This document shows, one piece after another, positions 11,972 through 22,307 of a DNA stretch of 64,000 nt. The stretch lies in contig NZ_CP046977.1 in the NCBI RefSeq assembly GCF_030408455.1, positions 496,001 through 560,000 on the forward strand. Reading direction: 5' to 3'. Source of the DNA: Corynebacterium atrinae. Its GTDB lineage: Bacteria; Actinomycetota; Actinomycetes; Mycobacteriales; Mycobacteriaceae. A program made the position numbers and the translations under genes. The number at the start of each line of letters is the position of its first letter. Position 1 is the stretch's first letter. Below the pieces are notes generated by a model. The model made no database searches and had not been told where the DNA came from. It worked only from the letters and a program-made list of their open reading frames with translations.

Positions 11972-13171
11972 GTGCATGTGACCCGCCAGCCCATTCCCCG
12001 GCAAACCGAGATATCCGAACCCCGCCGCATCATCGTCATGATTGCTTTGGCCCTCGGCGGCTTCGCCATCGGCACCTCGGAGTTCGTCTCCATGGGCCTG
12101 CTGCCGCTCATCGCCGCAGACTTCGGCATCGCCGAGAACCAAGCCGGGCACATCATCTCTGCCTACGCCCTCGGCGTGGTCGTCGGCGCCCCGCTTATCA
12201 CCGCGGTGACGGGATACATTCCTCGCCGCCGCCTGCTGCTCATCCTCATGGCGGCCTTTACCCTCGGCCATGTCCTCGCGGCGGTCTCTGATAGTTACGG
12301 CACCCTGCTGGCCGCCCGCTTTATCGCGGGCCTGCCGCACGGCGCGTACTTCTCCGTGGCGGCCCTCTCAGCGGCGTCGATGGCGCCCGCCGGTCAGCGG
12401 GGCCGCGCCATCGCCTTCGTCGGCATGGGCCTGTCGGTGGCCACCGTGGCCGGTGTTCCCGCCGCCCAGGCCCTCGGGCAGGCCTTCGGCTGGGCCAGCG
12501 CCTACGTCCTCGTGGCCGTCCTCGCGGCCATGACCGTCACCGCCCTGTGGTTCCTCATGCCGCACATGACCCAGATGCCCACCACCTCCGTTCGTACTGA
12601 ACTGGGCGCGCTGAGCCGCAGCCAAGTGTGGCTCACCCTGGCGATGGGCACCGTCGGCTTTGGCGGCATGTTCGCCGTCTACACCTACATCTCCTGGACT
12701 ATGACCGAGCGCGCCGGGATGGACGTGTCCTGGATGTGGTTGGTGCTCATGGCCTACGGCGTGGGCAGCGTGGCCGGAAACTGGTTCGGCGGTCGCCTGG
12801 CCGATCGCAACCTCGACCGAGGCATCCTCTTCGCCCTCGTCATGATCGGCGTCATCCTGCTCATCTTCTCCTGGGCCTCCGCATGGATCGTGCCCGGGAC
12901 CCTCGCCTTCAACTTCGTCGGCTTCTTCGGCGCCAGCCTCGTTCCCAGCCTGCAGCTGCGCCTTATGGACGTCGCCGGGGACGCTCAAACGCTGGCCGCC
13001 TCGCTTAACCACTCGGCGCTCAACCTGGCCAACGCCTTCGGTGCCGCCCTCGGCGGAGCGGTCATCGCGGCTGGTTGGGGCTACTCCGCGCCCGCCATCG
13101 CCGGTGCTGTCCTCGCAGTGCTGGCCATCCTCATCTGGATCCCTGCGACCCGCCTGAGGCGTCCCGACTAA
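11972..13171 (+). CDS. MFS transporter, DHA1/AraJ-type exporter
   Basis: A 399-residue major facilitator protein with twelve predicted transmembrane helices. It has the DHA1 N-terminal EFVSMGLLP signature and, at about residue 115, ARFIAGLPHGAYF, which is typical of the AraJ/Cmx-like drug or sugar efflux group. Substrate is unknown. The GTG at 11972 is the longest start; a second GTG lies two codons in. It diverges from the iron operon, whose DtxR-like element lies in the shared 97-bp gap, so iron control of this gene is possible but unproven. Confidence 0.85.
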   Translation: MHVTRQPIPRQTEISEPRRIIVMIALALGGFAIGTSEFVSMGLLPLIAADFGIAENQAGHIISAYALGVVVGAPLITAVTGYIPRRRLLLILMAAFTLGHVLAAVSDSYGTLLAARFIAGLPHGAYFSVAALSAASMAPAGQRGRAIAFVGMGLSVATVAGVPAAQALGQAFGWASAYVLVAVLAAMTVTALWFLMPHMTQMPTTSVRTELGALSRSQVWLTLAMGTVGFGGMFAVYTYISWTMTERAGMDVSWMWLVLMAYGVGSVAGNWFGGRLADRNLDRGILFALVMIGVILLIFSWASAWIVPGTLAFNFVGFFGASLVPSLQLRLMDVAGDAQTLAASLNHSALNLANAFGAALGGAVIAAGWGYSAPAIAGAVLAVLAILIWIPATRLRRPD

Positions 13172-13181
13172 GGTGATCGGA

Positions 13182-14081
13182 ATGAGCCTGACCATCACCT
13201 CCGTCAATGTCAATGGCATCCGCGCCGCCGTCAAACAACGCAACGAGGACAACCCAGGCATGCACGCCTGGCTCAACCAGACGCGGTCCGAGGTCGTCCT
13301 GCTCCAGGAGGTGCGCGCCACCGTCGAGGAGACGATCGCCGCCTTGCAGCCGGCGCTGGACTCCGGCTGGCACTACGTGGGCGCGCCTGCCGCGGCGAAG
13401 GGCCGCGCGGGCGTCGGAATCCTTTCTCGCTCCCCGCTTATCGACGTCCGCGTGGGTTTCGGTTCCTTCCCCGATTCCGGCCGGTGGATCGAAGGAACCT
13501 ACGAAGGCGTGCGCGTCGCATCCTTGTACCTGCCGTCCGGCTCGGCTGGCACCGCGAAGCAGGACGAGAAGTACTCCTTCCTCGATGAGTTCACCGGCAT
13601 CCTCGATGCCCGTGCGGAGGAATTCGGCGACATGGTCATCGGCGGTGATTGGAACATCTGCCACCGCCGCGAGGACCTGAAAAATTGGAAGACCAACCAG
13701 AAGAAGTCCGGCTTCCTCCCCGACGAGCGCGCCTTCATGGACTCCGTGTTCGGCGCCTTCCCGGAAGAGACCAGCCAGGAAAAGCCCGGCCTGGGCGAGT
13801 ACTTCGGCGTGGTTGATTATCCCGGCCGCACCGTCCGCACCGCCGCCGCGCAGCCGCAGTGGTTCGACGTGGCGCGCCGCCTCCAGCCGGAAGGCGACGG
13901 CCCCTACACGTGGTGGACTTTCCGCGGGCAGGCCTTTAACAACGACGCTGGTTGGCGCATCGACTACCAAGCCGCCACCAAGTCCATGCTGGAGCGTGCC
14001 GAGCATTCCTGGGTCGACCGCGCTCCGTCCGTGGAAACTCGCTGGTCCGACCACTCGCCGCTGAACGTCACCTACCGCTAA
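13182..14081 (+). CDS. xth: Exodeoxyribonuclease III family AP endonuclease
   Basis: Cytosolic DNA-repair nuclease of the exonuclease III/EEP family, cutting abasic sites and trimming 3' ends. The 299-residue protein shows TSVNVNGIRAA at the N-terminus, LLQEVRA (metal-binding Glu), VIGGDWNICH (catalytic Asp-x-Asn) and, near the C-terminus, WRIDYQ and SDHSPL (catalytic Asp-His). ATG 13182 fits the conserved N-terminus; a GTG three codons earlier is an alternative. Its TAA overlaps the next gene's ATG by one base. Confidence 0.93.
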   Translation: MSLTITSVNVNGIRAAVKQRNEDNPGMHAWLNQTRSEVVLLQEVRATVEETIAALQPALDSGWHYVGAPAAAKGRAGVGILSRSPLIDVRVGFGSFPDSGRWIEGTYEGVRVASLYLPSGSAGTAKQDEKYSFLDEFTGILDARAEEFGDMVIGGDWNICHRREDLKNWKTNQKKSGFLPDERAFMDSVFGAFPEETSQEKPGLGEYFGVVDYPGRTVRTAAAQPQWFDVARRLQPEGDGPYTWWTFRGQAFNNDAGWRIDYQAATKSMLERAEHSWVDRAPSVETRWSDHSPLNVTYR

Positions 14082-14884
14082 TGGATGCCCTGGACACCGC
14101 GCAGCTGCTGACCACGCTCTTCATCATCGGCATCACCGCCGAAGCGATCACCGCAGCACTCGCGGCTGGTCGGCAGCGCATGGACCTCTTCGGAGTCATC
14201 GCGCTCGCGGGCCTCACGGCCCTCGGCGGCGGCACGATGCGCGATGTCCTCCTCGACCACTACCCCCTGGCGTGGGTCGCGGAGCCGCGCTACCTCATCA
14301 TCGTGGTCGCCGCCGCCTTGACCACGGTCGCGCTGTCCTTCATCATGCATTACTTCCGCAAGCTGTTCCTGCTTGCCGACGCCGTCGGCCTCGCCGCCTT
14401 CTCCGTCATCGGCACCCAGGTCGCACTGGAGATGGGACATGGCTTCGTCATCGCCTGCGTCGCCGCCGTGGTCAACGGTGTTTCCGGCGGTGTGCTGCGT
14501 GACCTCATGTCCGACCGGGTGCCCCTGGTGTTTTCCAAGGAGCTCTACGCCTCTATCTCCATCCTGGCCACGATCACCTACGTCAGCCTGCTGGAGCTGG
14601 GCCTGGGGGAGAACTGGGTCATCGTGATCACCTTGGTCACCGCCTTCGCCGTGCGCGTGCTCGCCATGTACCGCGGCTGGAGCCTGCCCGTCTTTGACTA
14701 CCAAGGCAAAGACCAACCCATCGACCCGCGCCTGCGCAGCTCCTACCGCTACATGCGCCGCGGTATCCGTCGCGTCTCTTTCGATATCTCCCGCTACTCC
14801 CTCCTCGAGCGGAAGAAGCGGCCCGAGGGGGAGAAGAAGCAGAAATGGAAGCGGAGAGATGACCCAGATCAGACAGCCGGTTGA
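14081..14884 (+). CDS. TRIC-type cation channel family protein (UPF0126)
   Basis: A 267-residue membrane protein of two repeated three-helix units. The conserved Gly-rich turns are GGGTMRDVLL (about 47-56) in the first half and SGGVLRDLMS (about 133-142) in the second, as in prokaryotic trimeric intracellular cation channels. The last 60 residues are a basic cytoplasmic tail rich in Arg and Lys. The start codon at 14081 shares a base with the exonuclease stop (TAATG), so translation is coupled. Upstream in-frame starts lie inside the exonuclease gene and were rejected. Confidence 0.88.
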   Translation: MDALDTAQLLTTLFIIGITAEAITAALAAGRQRMDLFGVIALAGLTALGGGTMRDVLLDHYPLAWVAEPRYLIIVVAAALTTVALSFIMHYFRKLFLLADAVGLAAFSVIGTQVALEMGHGFVIACVAAVVNGVSGGVLRDLMSDRVPLVFSKELYASISILATITYVSLLELGLGENWVIVITLVTAFAVRVLAMYRGWSLPVFDYQGKDQPIDPRLRSSYRYMRRGIRRVSFDISRYSLLERKKRPEGEKKQKWKRRDDPDQTAG

Positions 14885-14937
14885 TAGAATGACCCCGACA
14901 TTGCCTTAAATCACAACAACAGAAGTGGAATCCGCTC

Positions 14938-15132
14938 ATGCGCGCACTCATCTCGCTCGTCCTCGGTGCTGTCCTCCTCGTGGGCGGCTATTTCTGGGCC
15001 GCCAGCCTCGGCCACTCCGTCATGACCATGGTCGCCGCCATCGTCATGGGCCTCGGCGGCGCCTTGATCGTCACCGCTATCGCCATGGGCCTGGACAACT
15101 TCAGCCCCACCTCCCGCAAACTGGGCAAGTAG
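14938..15132 (+). CDS. Small two-helix membrane protein
   Basis: A 64-residue protein with two hydrophobic helices (about 4-24 and 29-50) and a short polar tail. The frame lies between the TRIC channel and trpS on the same strand and has the same base composition as its neighbours. No family or function recognised. The ATG at 14938 follows an AGAAGTGGAA stretch that could serve as a ribosome site. Confidence 0.6.
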   Translation: MRALISLVLGAVLLVGGYFWAASLGHSVMTMVAAIVMGLGGALIVTAIAMGLDNFSPTSRKLGK

Positions 15133-16197
<1,065 letters not shown>

Positions 16198-16277
16198 TTC
16201 TTCTTAAAATGTGCGGCTGGCCACATCACTACCTAACGTTGATGTATCAGTACTGATTTATTCGGGAAGGAAACCCA

Positions 16278-17357
16278 GTGGCCACCAGCACTCAGCCAGA
16301 TGAGCGTTACACGGACGAATTCGGGATCGAGCGGGCGCATCAGGACGAGCCGGGTGCCGTGGACAAGGTACGCCGCAAGTCTCCGCTGGTAGACCACGCC
16401 ATGCGCATGCAGGAGCGCTACGGCACTGCGGGCGGAAACCAGTACTCCGCGGGTATCACCTACTTCTCCGTGGTCTCGATTTTCCCCATCCTCATGCTCG
16501 CGATGGCCGCCGCAGCCAGTGTCTTGGCCAACAACGAACAGCTGCTCGTGGACCTGGAGAATCGCATCGCGGAATCAGTCAGCGGCGAATTGGGCACGCT
16601 GCTCAACGATATCCTCGCCACCGCTATTGATCAGCGCGGCGCAGTCGCCGGCATTGGTGCCCTGACCGCCCTATGGTCCGGCCTCGGCTGGATGAACAAT
16701 CTCCGCTATGGCGTGTCAAAAATGTGGAAGCTTGACCCCACCGACACGGGCGGCTTCCTCAAAGGAAAAATCAGCGACCTGCTGGGCCTGGTGGGCCTCA
16801 TGCTCGCCTTCGGAATCGCCTTCGGCATCACCGCCGTCGGCAGCTCCGGCCTCACGGAATCCCTCCTTGACCTCGTCGGGCTCGGGGGAGTCCCCGGCAT
16901 CCGCTACATCACCCTCATCGTGGCGATCCTCGTCGGCATCCTGGCCAACTTCCTCGTCATGGCTTGGATGGTCTTTTACCTGCCGCGCACAACGGTGCCA
17001 CGTCGCTCTGGGCTCCAGGCAGCCTTCATCGGGGCCATTGCCTTCGAAGTGATCAAACAGCTCGGCTCCCTGTTCGCCTCTAATGCCCTCTCCAACCCCG
17101 CCGGTGCGACCTTCGGCCCCATCATCGGCCTCATGGTCATCCTCTACCTCGTATGGCGCCTGGTCATGTATATCTCCGCGTGGGCCGCCACCTCGGAGGA
17201 ATCCCTGAAGCTGGCCCAGGTTCCCGCTCCGGAGCCCGCCATCATCCGTGTGCGCCAAGAGATCAATCACGGGCCCGGCACGGGAACTAGCTTCGGCGTG
17301 GGCGCAGCCCTCGGGGCAGTAGGTGCGGGCCTCATTGCGATTCTGACCCGCAAGTAG
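16278..17357 (+). CDS. YihY/BrkB-family inner membrane protein
   Basis: A 359-residue integral membrane protein of the YihY (virulence factor BrkB) family. The AGITYFSVVSIFP segment near residue 55 and the six-helix core up to about residue 315 are typical. The N-terminal 40 residues and the end of the protein are cytoplasmic and charged or Gly-rich. The GTG start at 16278 follows GGAAGGAAA. The family has been loosely tied to export or detoxification, but its function is not established. Confidence 0.85.
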   Translation: MATSTQPDERYTDEFGIERAHQDEPGAVDKVRRKSPLVDHAMRMQERYGTAGGNQYSAGITYFSVVSIFPILMLAMAAAASVLANNEQLLVDLENRIAESVSGELGTLLNDILATAIDQRGAVAGIGALTALWSGLGWMNNLRYGVSKMWKLDPTDTGGFLKGKISDLLGLVGLMLAFGIAFGITAVGSSGLTESLLDLVGLGGVPGIRYITLIVAILVGILANFLVMAWMVFYLPRTTVPRRSGLQAAFIGAIAFEVIKQLGSLFASNALSNPAGATFGPIIGLMVILYLVWRLVMYISAWAATSEESLKLAQVPAPEPAIIRVRQEINHGPGTGTSFGVGAALGAVGAGLIAILTRK

Positions 17358-17371
17358 CATCCGCTGGGATC

Positions 17372-17752
17372 TCAGCGTTTTTCATCACCGAATGATCGAC
17401 TCATAAGAGTGGATAGCCCCGAGATGGCTGGCCCTAAGCTGACCCAGGTTAAAAGGATTGGGCTCAACATCGCAGTCGGTCCGATTGGCACACTGGCGAC
17501 GAAAGTACCGATCGCTATCAACGTGCTCACCATCGTCATCCCGATGTGGAATGACGTTGATAGATGAGACAGAGCCAGGGTCCAGAATATGGCTTGAAAG
17601 GAACCAAGGCAGATTCCAAACGTGATGAGAAGTGCCGGTTCGGACAGGGAATCCACATCGAGGAATTGGGCCGACAGCAAGAGGGAGAAGCTGGCAACGA
17701 AGATCAGGGACTCAATCAGCGGTATCCGGCGGTAATAGTCTCGGTGATACAT
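17372..17752 (-). CDS. Hypothetical 126-aa membrane protein
   Basis: The frame encodes three or four hydrophobic stretches (about residues 12-30, 38-60, 70-92, 98-115) and a basic N-terminus beginning MYHRDYYRRIP. It is more AT-rich than its neighbours and its ribosome site is weak. It resembles no family I recognise and might be a fragment of a larger transporter. It is convergent with the YihY gene. Confidence that it is a real gene is moderate. Confidence 0.45.
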   Translation of the reverse strand: MYHRDYYRRIPLIESLIFVASFSLLLSAQFLDVDSLSEPALLITFGICLGSFQAIFWTLALSHLSTSFHIGMTMVSTLIAIGTFVASVPIGPTAMLSPILLTWVSLGPAISGLSTLMSRSFGDEKR

Positions 17753-17868
17753 CTCGTTGCTCGAATCTTCAGAATCAAGTCACAATGTGATGATGAAAAG
17801 CGACAGTCATACTGCACCGTAGCAGTTGTTTTGCCGGAAAACCGGATGGGAAAAAGTGGCTAAAAGCT

Positions 17869-19059
17869 TCAACGGTTCCGTCGCGTGATGGCAACGGCCA
17901 GGGCCACTAAGACACTTACCGTGAGCACCGCGATGATGCCCGGGATTACATTCTGGGGCTGGGCTGGCTCCTGGGCGTGGACGCCGGGTTCTTTCACCGC
18001 ATCCCCCGGTAGGTTCGCTGCAGGGGTGGGTGTGGCGGATGATCCCTCGGTGGCTACTGGTTCCAGCAGCCCGACACCGTCACCGTCCGGGATCTCATAA
18101 GCGGCGTTGAGGAGCAGGCGGGCCTGCTCCCACGGCCGGGCGCGGTCGGTCGTGGTGTCGAGGATGACGGCGAACAGCCGACGGTCATTTCGGTCCATCG
18201 CGCCGACGAAGGTGTGGTTGGCGTCGTCCGTGTAGCCCGTCTTGCCGCCGATGCCGTCCGGGTCGTTGAGGAACAGGCCGTTGTCGTTCCACACCTCGTA
18301 GCCGGGGCGATCGTCGTAACCGGGGAAGGGGACGTGGTCGGTGTCGATGATTCGCCTGAATTCCGGCCGCGAGTAGGCCTCCCGGTAGATCAGCCCCATG
18401 TCGTAGGCGGAGGTGGCCAGGCCGGGGGCGTCGAGGCCGGAATAGCTGGCGGCGACAGTGTCGGTGGTGCCGAGCTCGCGGGCGAGTTCGTTGATGTCGG
18501 CGAGGACTTGGTCGTCCCCGCCCAGTTCCTGGGCGAGCGCATGCGCGGCGTCGTTACCGGAGACAAGAAGCAGACCGTGGAGCAATTGGTCAACGGTGTA
18601 GTGCCCGCCGGCGCCGATGCCGACGGCGGAGCCGATCTGCCCGGCGGACTCCTCGCTGACGGTGACCTCCTGGTTCGGGTCGAGGCGGTCAATGGCAAGC
18701 AGGGCTAGCAATACTTTGATGATGCTGGCTGGGCGGTAGCGACCGTGGGGATCTTTCGCCGCGATGATCTCGCCGGTGTCCATGTCGGCGATGAGCCACG
18801 CGCTGGCCAGCACTTCCTCGGGGACCTCGAATCCGGCCGGGGCCGTGACACCACAGTTCCCCGCCACGGACACAGGCAGCGGGGTGGGGGTCTCGGAGGT
18901 GGCGCGTGCTGGCGGTGGGACGAGCTGGTTCGGGCAGGTGTCGGTGTTGGGTGCGTGTTCCCGACTCGTCGTGGGCACTGGTTCTTCCGAAGCCCCGATA
19001 GCGGGGACGCCGAGCGCGAGGACGGCAACGGCGGTGAGGCTCATCAGGGCGGCTTTCAT
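17869..19059 (-). CDS. D-alanyl-D-alanine carboxypeptidase (S11 family)
   Basis: Penicillin-binding carboxypeptidase trimming pentapeptide stems of peptidoglycan outside the membrane. Residues 1-23 are a signal peptide, followed by a Pro/Thr-rich linker. The catalytic triad motifs are SxxK (Ser112-Ile-Ile-Lys115), SGN (167-169) and KTG (273-275). The tail is a Pro/Ala linker and a C-terminal transmembrane helix (about 368-390) followed by RRNR. It would therefore be anchored at both or either end, as in DacA-type enzymes. Its 396-residue length is ordinary. Confidence 0.92.
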   Translation of the reverse strand: MKAALMSLTAVAVLALGVPAIGASEEPVPTTSREHAPNTDTCPNQLVPPPARATSETPTPLPVSVAGNCGVTAPAGFEVPEEVLASAWLIADMDTGEIIAAKDPHGRYRPASIIKVLLALLAIDRLDPNQEVTVSEESAGQIGSAVGIGAGGHYTVDQLLHGLLLVSGNDAAHALAQELGGDDQVLADINELARELGTTDTVAASYSGLDAPGLATSAYDMGLIYREAYSRPEFRRIIDTDHVPFPGYDDRPGYEVWNDNGLFLNDPDGIGGKTGYTDDANHTFVGAMDRNDRRLFAVILDTTTDRARPWEQARLLLNAAYEIPDGDGVGLLEPVATEGSSATPTPAANLPGDAVKEPGVHAQEPAQPQNVIPGIIAVLTVSVLVALAVAITRRNR

Positions 19060-19224
19060 GGCCAGCTCATTCTAAGCCCGCCCCTTCGCGCGATCCGGCG
19101 TGCGACTCTCATTTAACGCACCGGGAAATAGGGGAACGATCAGGGCGTTCCCGGATGTCACAGTGGGGTAGCAGTGACTTAGTGTGGAGCTAACATCCCG
19201 TTTCCGGCGAAAGGCTTCCCCATC

Positions 19225-20067
19225 ATGTCCGCTCAGCAGATCAACATTTACGACCTGTTTTCTCTCGATCGTTCACTTCCCGGTGAAGCCATCTCGGTGG
19301 AAATCGCCCGCCAAGACCACCAGTTGGAAAGCGCGGGGGTTGCTGAGACAGATGAACGTCGTCGGCGCCTCGTCATCGCCTTCGGCATTTTTAGCGACGA
19401 CAACCGTCGCAGGATCTACGACGAGGCTCTCATCGTCGGACGAGAGTTGTCCTGGGATGATCTGGAGTCGCTCGCGGAGTTCGGTGAGCTGCCGGAAACA
19501 CCCTCGGCCGCCGCCTCGACGCCGGACTACGGGTACCCCTTCGCTTATCCCACGTCGCCGACTGTAGAGCCGCCGACCGCGATGCCATATGTCGCTCCCT
19601 TCGCAGCCTCGCCAAACCTGGGGGCTATTGAAGGGGTAGCTGTTGATCGTCCGACCGCCGGCAAGCGCCTATTGCTGTTTATTTGCGACCTGGTTGTCGC
19701 GGGCATCACCTCCTCCATCATCTTCGGAGCTTTCAGAGTCGATGAGTATTCCTTCTTCGGCTACCTCTTCGGCGGTATCGCCATGATTGCCTACTTCATC
19801 GGATTCGAAGTATGGATGGGAGGAACTCCCGCCAAGCAATTGGCTGGTTACCAGATCCGCGACATTGCTACGGGCCAGAAGCCGAGCATCGAGCAGGCGG
19901 CCAAGCGCAATTGGTGGCGGCTGGTGAGTCTGGTGCCCATCTTGGGTAGCTTGGTTTCCTTCGTGGCACTCATCATTCTCGGTAGCTCCATCAATGCCGG
20001 AAGTGGATACCTCGGTGCCCATGATCGTTGGGCAGGGTTGGAAGTGGTGAAGAAGAACGGCCGGTAG
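19225..20067 (+). CDS. DnaJ-like N-terminus fused to RDD-family membrane domain
   Basis: A 280-residue protein. Residues 1-75 resemble a degenerate J-domain-like module (NIYDLFSLDR, then FSDDNRRRIYDEAL) without the HPD motif. Residues 90-140 are a Pro/Ala/Tyr-rich linker. Residues 143-270 form an RDD domain: RPTAGKRLLLFICDLVVAG with its characteristic Arg and Asp, two or three transmembrane helices, and the conserved GGTPAKQLAGYQI loop. The ATG at 19225 was taken. RDD proteins are membrane proteins of mostly unknown role. It is followed 10 bp later by the adenosine deaminase-like gene. Confidence 0.75.
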   Translation: MSAQQINIYDLFSLDRSLPGEAISVEIARQDHQLESAGVAETDERRRRLVIAFGIFSDDNRRRIYDEALIVGRELSWDDLESLAEFGELPETPSAAASTPDYGYPFAYPTSPTVEPPTAMPYVAPFAASPNLGAIEGVAVDRPTAGKRLLLFICDLVVAGITSSIIFGAFRVDEYSFFGYLFGGIAMIAYFIGFEVWMGGTPAKQLAGYQIRDIATGQKPSIEQAAKRNWWRLVSLVPILGSLVSFVALIILGSSINAGSGYLGAHDRWAGLEVVKKNGR

Positions 20068-20077
20068 CCTGGTGGGC

Positions 20078-21037
20078 ATGCACGAGGAACTCACCATCCA
20101 AGAAATTGTCACCTCTTTGCCCAAGGTGGTTATCCACGACCACCTAGAGGGCGGCCCCGGCATCGATGTTGCCACCCTGCAGACCCCCACCGCACTGCGC
20201 GAAGCCGTCGAACAAGCTGTCCGCGATTTGGCCGCCGACAACGTCGTTTACGCCGAGTTGCGGATCTCCCCGGAGCTTTACACCGCGGGTGGACTCACCC
20301 TTAGCGAGGCCGTGGACTGCGCAGTCGGCGGACTCGACGCCGCCGAGGGTATCGACGTCCGCCTCGTCCTCACCGCTCAGCGTTCTGGTAGCTCGCTTGC
20401 CGACGTCGCCGCCCTCACCGTCGCCCGGCATGGCGCGGTTGTCGTCGGAATGGATGTGGCTGGGCCCGAGGAAGGCTATCCCCTGGCGGGGGAAGCCGAG
20501 TCTTTCGCGCTGTTGCGCGAGAACTACGTCCCGTTTTCCGTTCACGTCGGCCTCGACGCAGGCGTTGAGTCCATCGCGGAGGCCATCCAATTGGGGGCGA
20601 CGCGCCTGGGGCACGCGACCCGCATTGTTGATGATTTTGGAGTCGATCTAGAAGGGATCGTCCCTGGCAAGGTCTCCTCCTGGGTACGCGATCGTCACAT
20701 CCCCTTAGAGATCGCCCCCACCCTGGAGGTTCAGCTGGGCGCGGCGGATTCCCTCGGAGATCATCCGCTCACCTTGCTCCAGCAGTTGGGCTTTACCTGC
20801 ACCGTCAACCCGGGCATTCGCTCGGCCACCGGCATGAGTGACCAATTCCTCGCCTTGGCAGAGACCTTCGGATACGGCGTCGAGGAGTTCTTCGACCTCA
20901 CCGTTAACGCAGTCCAGGCGTCTTATCTCACTGAGGTCGAGCGCCAAGACCTACTAGAGCGGATCATCCTCCCGGCATACGAGGCCCTGGACATGCAGGC
21001 AGGACTCGACGAATTCGACGCGACCGACTTCGCCTAG
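20078..21037 (+). CDS. Adenosine deaminase-like protein lacking key active-site residues
   Basis: Clearly of the adenosine deaminase superfamily: the metal motif HDHLEGG (His20, His22), MDVAGPE, GHATRIVDD (His179) and IPLEIAPT align with the family. However, the HAGE motif reads HVGL, so the catalytic Glu is Leu159. The NTDDP loop reads NPGIR, so the zinc-ligand Asp and its neighbour are Pro245-Gly246. About 45 residues after the first motif are also missing relative to E. coli Add. Standard Zn-dependent deamination is therefore unlikely; a pseudoenzyme or altered function is inferred. ATG 20078 chosen; GTG 20072 is an alternative. Confidence 0.75.
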   Translation: MHEELTIQEIVTSLPKVVIHDHLEGGPGIDVATLQTPTALREAVEQAVRDLAADNVVYAELRISPELYTAGGLTLSEAVDCAVGGLDAAEGIDVRLVLTAQRSGSSLADVAALTVARHGAVVVGMDVAGPEEGYPLAGEAESFALLRENYVPFSVHVGLDAGVESIAEAIQLGATRLGHATRIVDDFGVDLEGIVPGKVSSWVRDRHIPLEIAPTLEVQLGAADSLGDHPLTLLQQLGFTCTVNPGIRSATGMSDQFLALAETFGYGVEEFFDLTVNAVQASYLTEVERQDLLERIILPAYEALDMQAGLDEFDATDFA

Positions 21038-21046
21038 GTCCTTCGC

Positions 21047-22276
21047 TTAGAACTTAGAGAAGCGTTTGAGCAGCATCTCCTCCAGCTCCTTCCATCCGGC
21101 CGCGTGGTCGGAGTAGGGCTTGGAGGGGACGTAGCCAGAGGCCTCGGTCGAGCCGATCATGTAGGAGATGTAGTCCTGCATGCGGGGGTTGGCTAGGAAG
21201 AAGGAGTTGAGGGAGTCATCGGCTGCCCAGTCGGCGGCGTCGGCGAAGAGTTCGTAGCCACGGGCCATCTGATCGGTGTCGACGGCCTCCGGGCCCTTCT
21301 CCATGTCGGCGACGAGACCGGAGTAGGAGTACGAGTTGTCCTTGTGGACCATGACGTCAAGTTCGCCGGCGTTGGCAGAGACCATGAGGTCCTCCCAGGT
21401 GGCCGTGCGGGCTAGGTCGTGGTCATCGTTCTCCACCATCCAGCGCACGAGGTGCTTGCTGCTGGGGAAGGTGAAGATCTCTCCGTACTTGCCCAAAAAC
21501 AGCGGGGCGCCATCGACGTAGGTGCGCAAGGAGTACACCGACTTGCCCTGCATGGTGATCTTGATCGGATCGATGCCGGCCGCCGCCCACGGGGTGGAGT
21601 CATAGGGATCGGCCTGGTTCGCGGCTTCCTTTTCGGCGAGTTCCTGGCGCTCGCGGGCTTCGGTGGCGGCGGCCACGGCGGCGTCGATACGCAGGGAGGC
21701 ATCCTGGGATGCCTCCGCATCGACCTCGACGAGGCGGACCTGCGGGTCGAGTGAGTGGACGACCTTTTCCCAGTTGCTTAAGACGGCGCGGCCGACGGCC
21801 GTCCACTCGCCGAGGCCGTGCTCGCCGGCGTAGTGCTCGGAGCCGCGGGCGACATTGCCCAGGATCGAGTGGGAGGCGAAGAACAACACGGCGTCGCTGG
21901 CGGCGGTCACCTCGGCGAGGCTGCGGGTGACGGCGAACACGCGGGCCAGGGAGGCGACGTTCTCGTGGGAGGGACGGCCGGCGAGGTACTCCGGGGCGCC
22001 GATAATGTCGATGTCATCGCGCTTGCCCGGCACGACGCGGTCGGCGTTGCTTGCCTCGAAAGCGCGCCACTTGGGGTGAGAGGAGAGGTCGTGCTTGGTG
22101 CCCTTTTCCAAGAACACGAGCAAGTCGGCGGGGGATGCGAAACCGAGGACGTGCTCGTCATCGCCGAGGAACGCCTGCCATTCCGCACCATGCTCTTTCC
22201 ACGTGGGGGCCCACAGGGTGTAAAAGTCCCCTTCGGTGAGGGAGAGTTTGACGGGAACAATTGCGCGGTTGCTCAT
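21047..22276 (-). CDS. Conserved hypothetical 409-aa protein
   Basis: A soluble acidic protein without signal peptide or membrane helix. Two parts can be seen: residues 1-180, with TEGDFYTLWAPTWKEHG and FASPADLLVFLEKG, and residues 250-409, with PIKITMQGKSVYSLRTYVDG, FLGKYGEIFTFPSSKHLVRW and WEDLMVSA. These parts look like a repeated module, because both have a short strand, a FxSxxxLxxxL segment and a following charged region. A Glu/Ala-rich helix lies between them. I know it only as a conserved corynebacterial protein of unknown function. ATG 22276 fits the conserved start; the 40-residue upstream extension is Arg-rich and unlikely. Confidence 0.65.
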   Translation of the reverse strand: MSNRAIVPVKLSLTEGDFYTLWAPTWKEHGAEWQAFLGDDEHVLGFASPADLLVFLEKGTKHDLSSHPKWRAFEASNADRVVPGKRDDIDIIGAPEYLAGRPSHENVASLARVFAVTRSLAEVTAASDAVLFFASHSILGNVARGSEHYAGEHGLGEWTAVGRAVLSNWEKVVHSLDPQVRLVEVDAEASQDASLRIDAAVAAATEARERQELAEKEAANQADPYDSTPWAAAGIDPIKITMQGKSVYSLRTYVDGAPLFLGKYGEIFTFPSSKHLVRWMVENDDHDLARTATWEDLMVSANAGELDVMVHKDNSYSYSGLVADMEKGPEAVDTDQMARGYELFADAADWAADDSLNSFFLANPRMQDYISYMIGSTEASGYVPSKPYSDHAAGWKELEEMLLKRFSKF

Positions 22277-22307
22277 GGGGCAAAATCCTACCCAATGGGG
22301 CCTGCGG

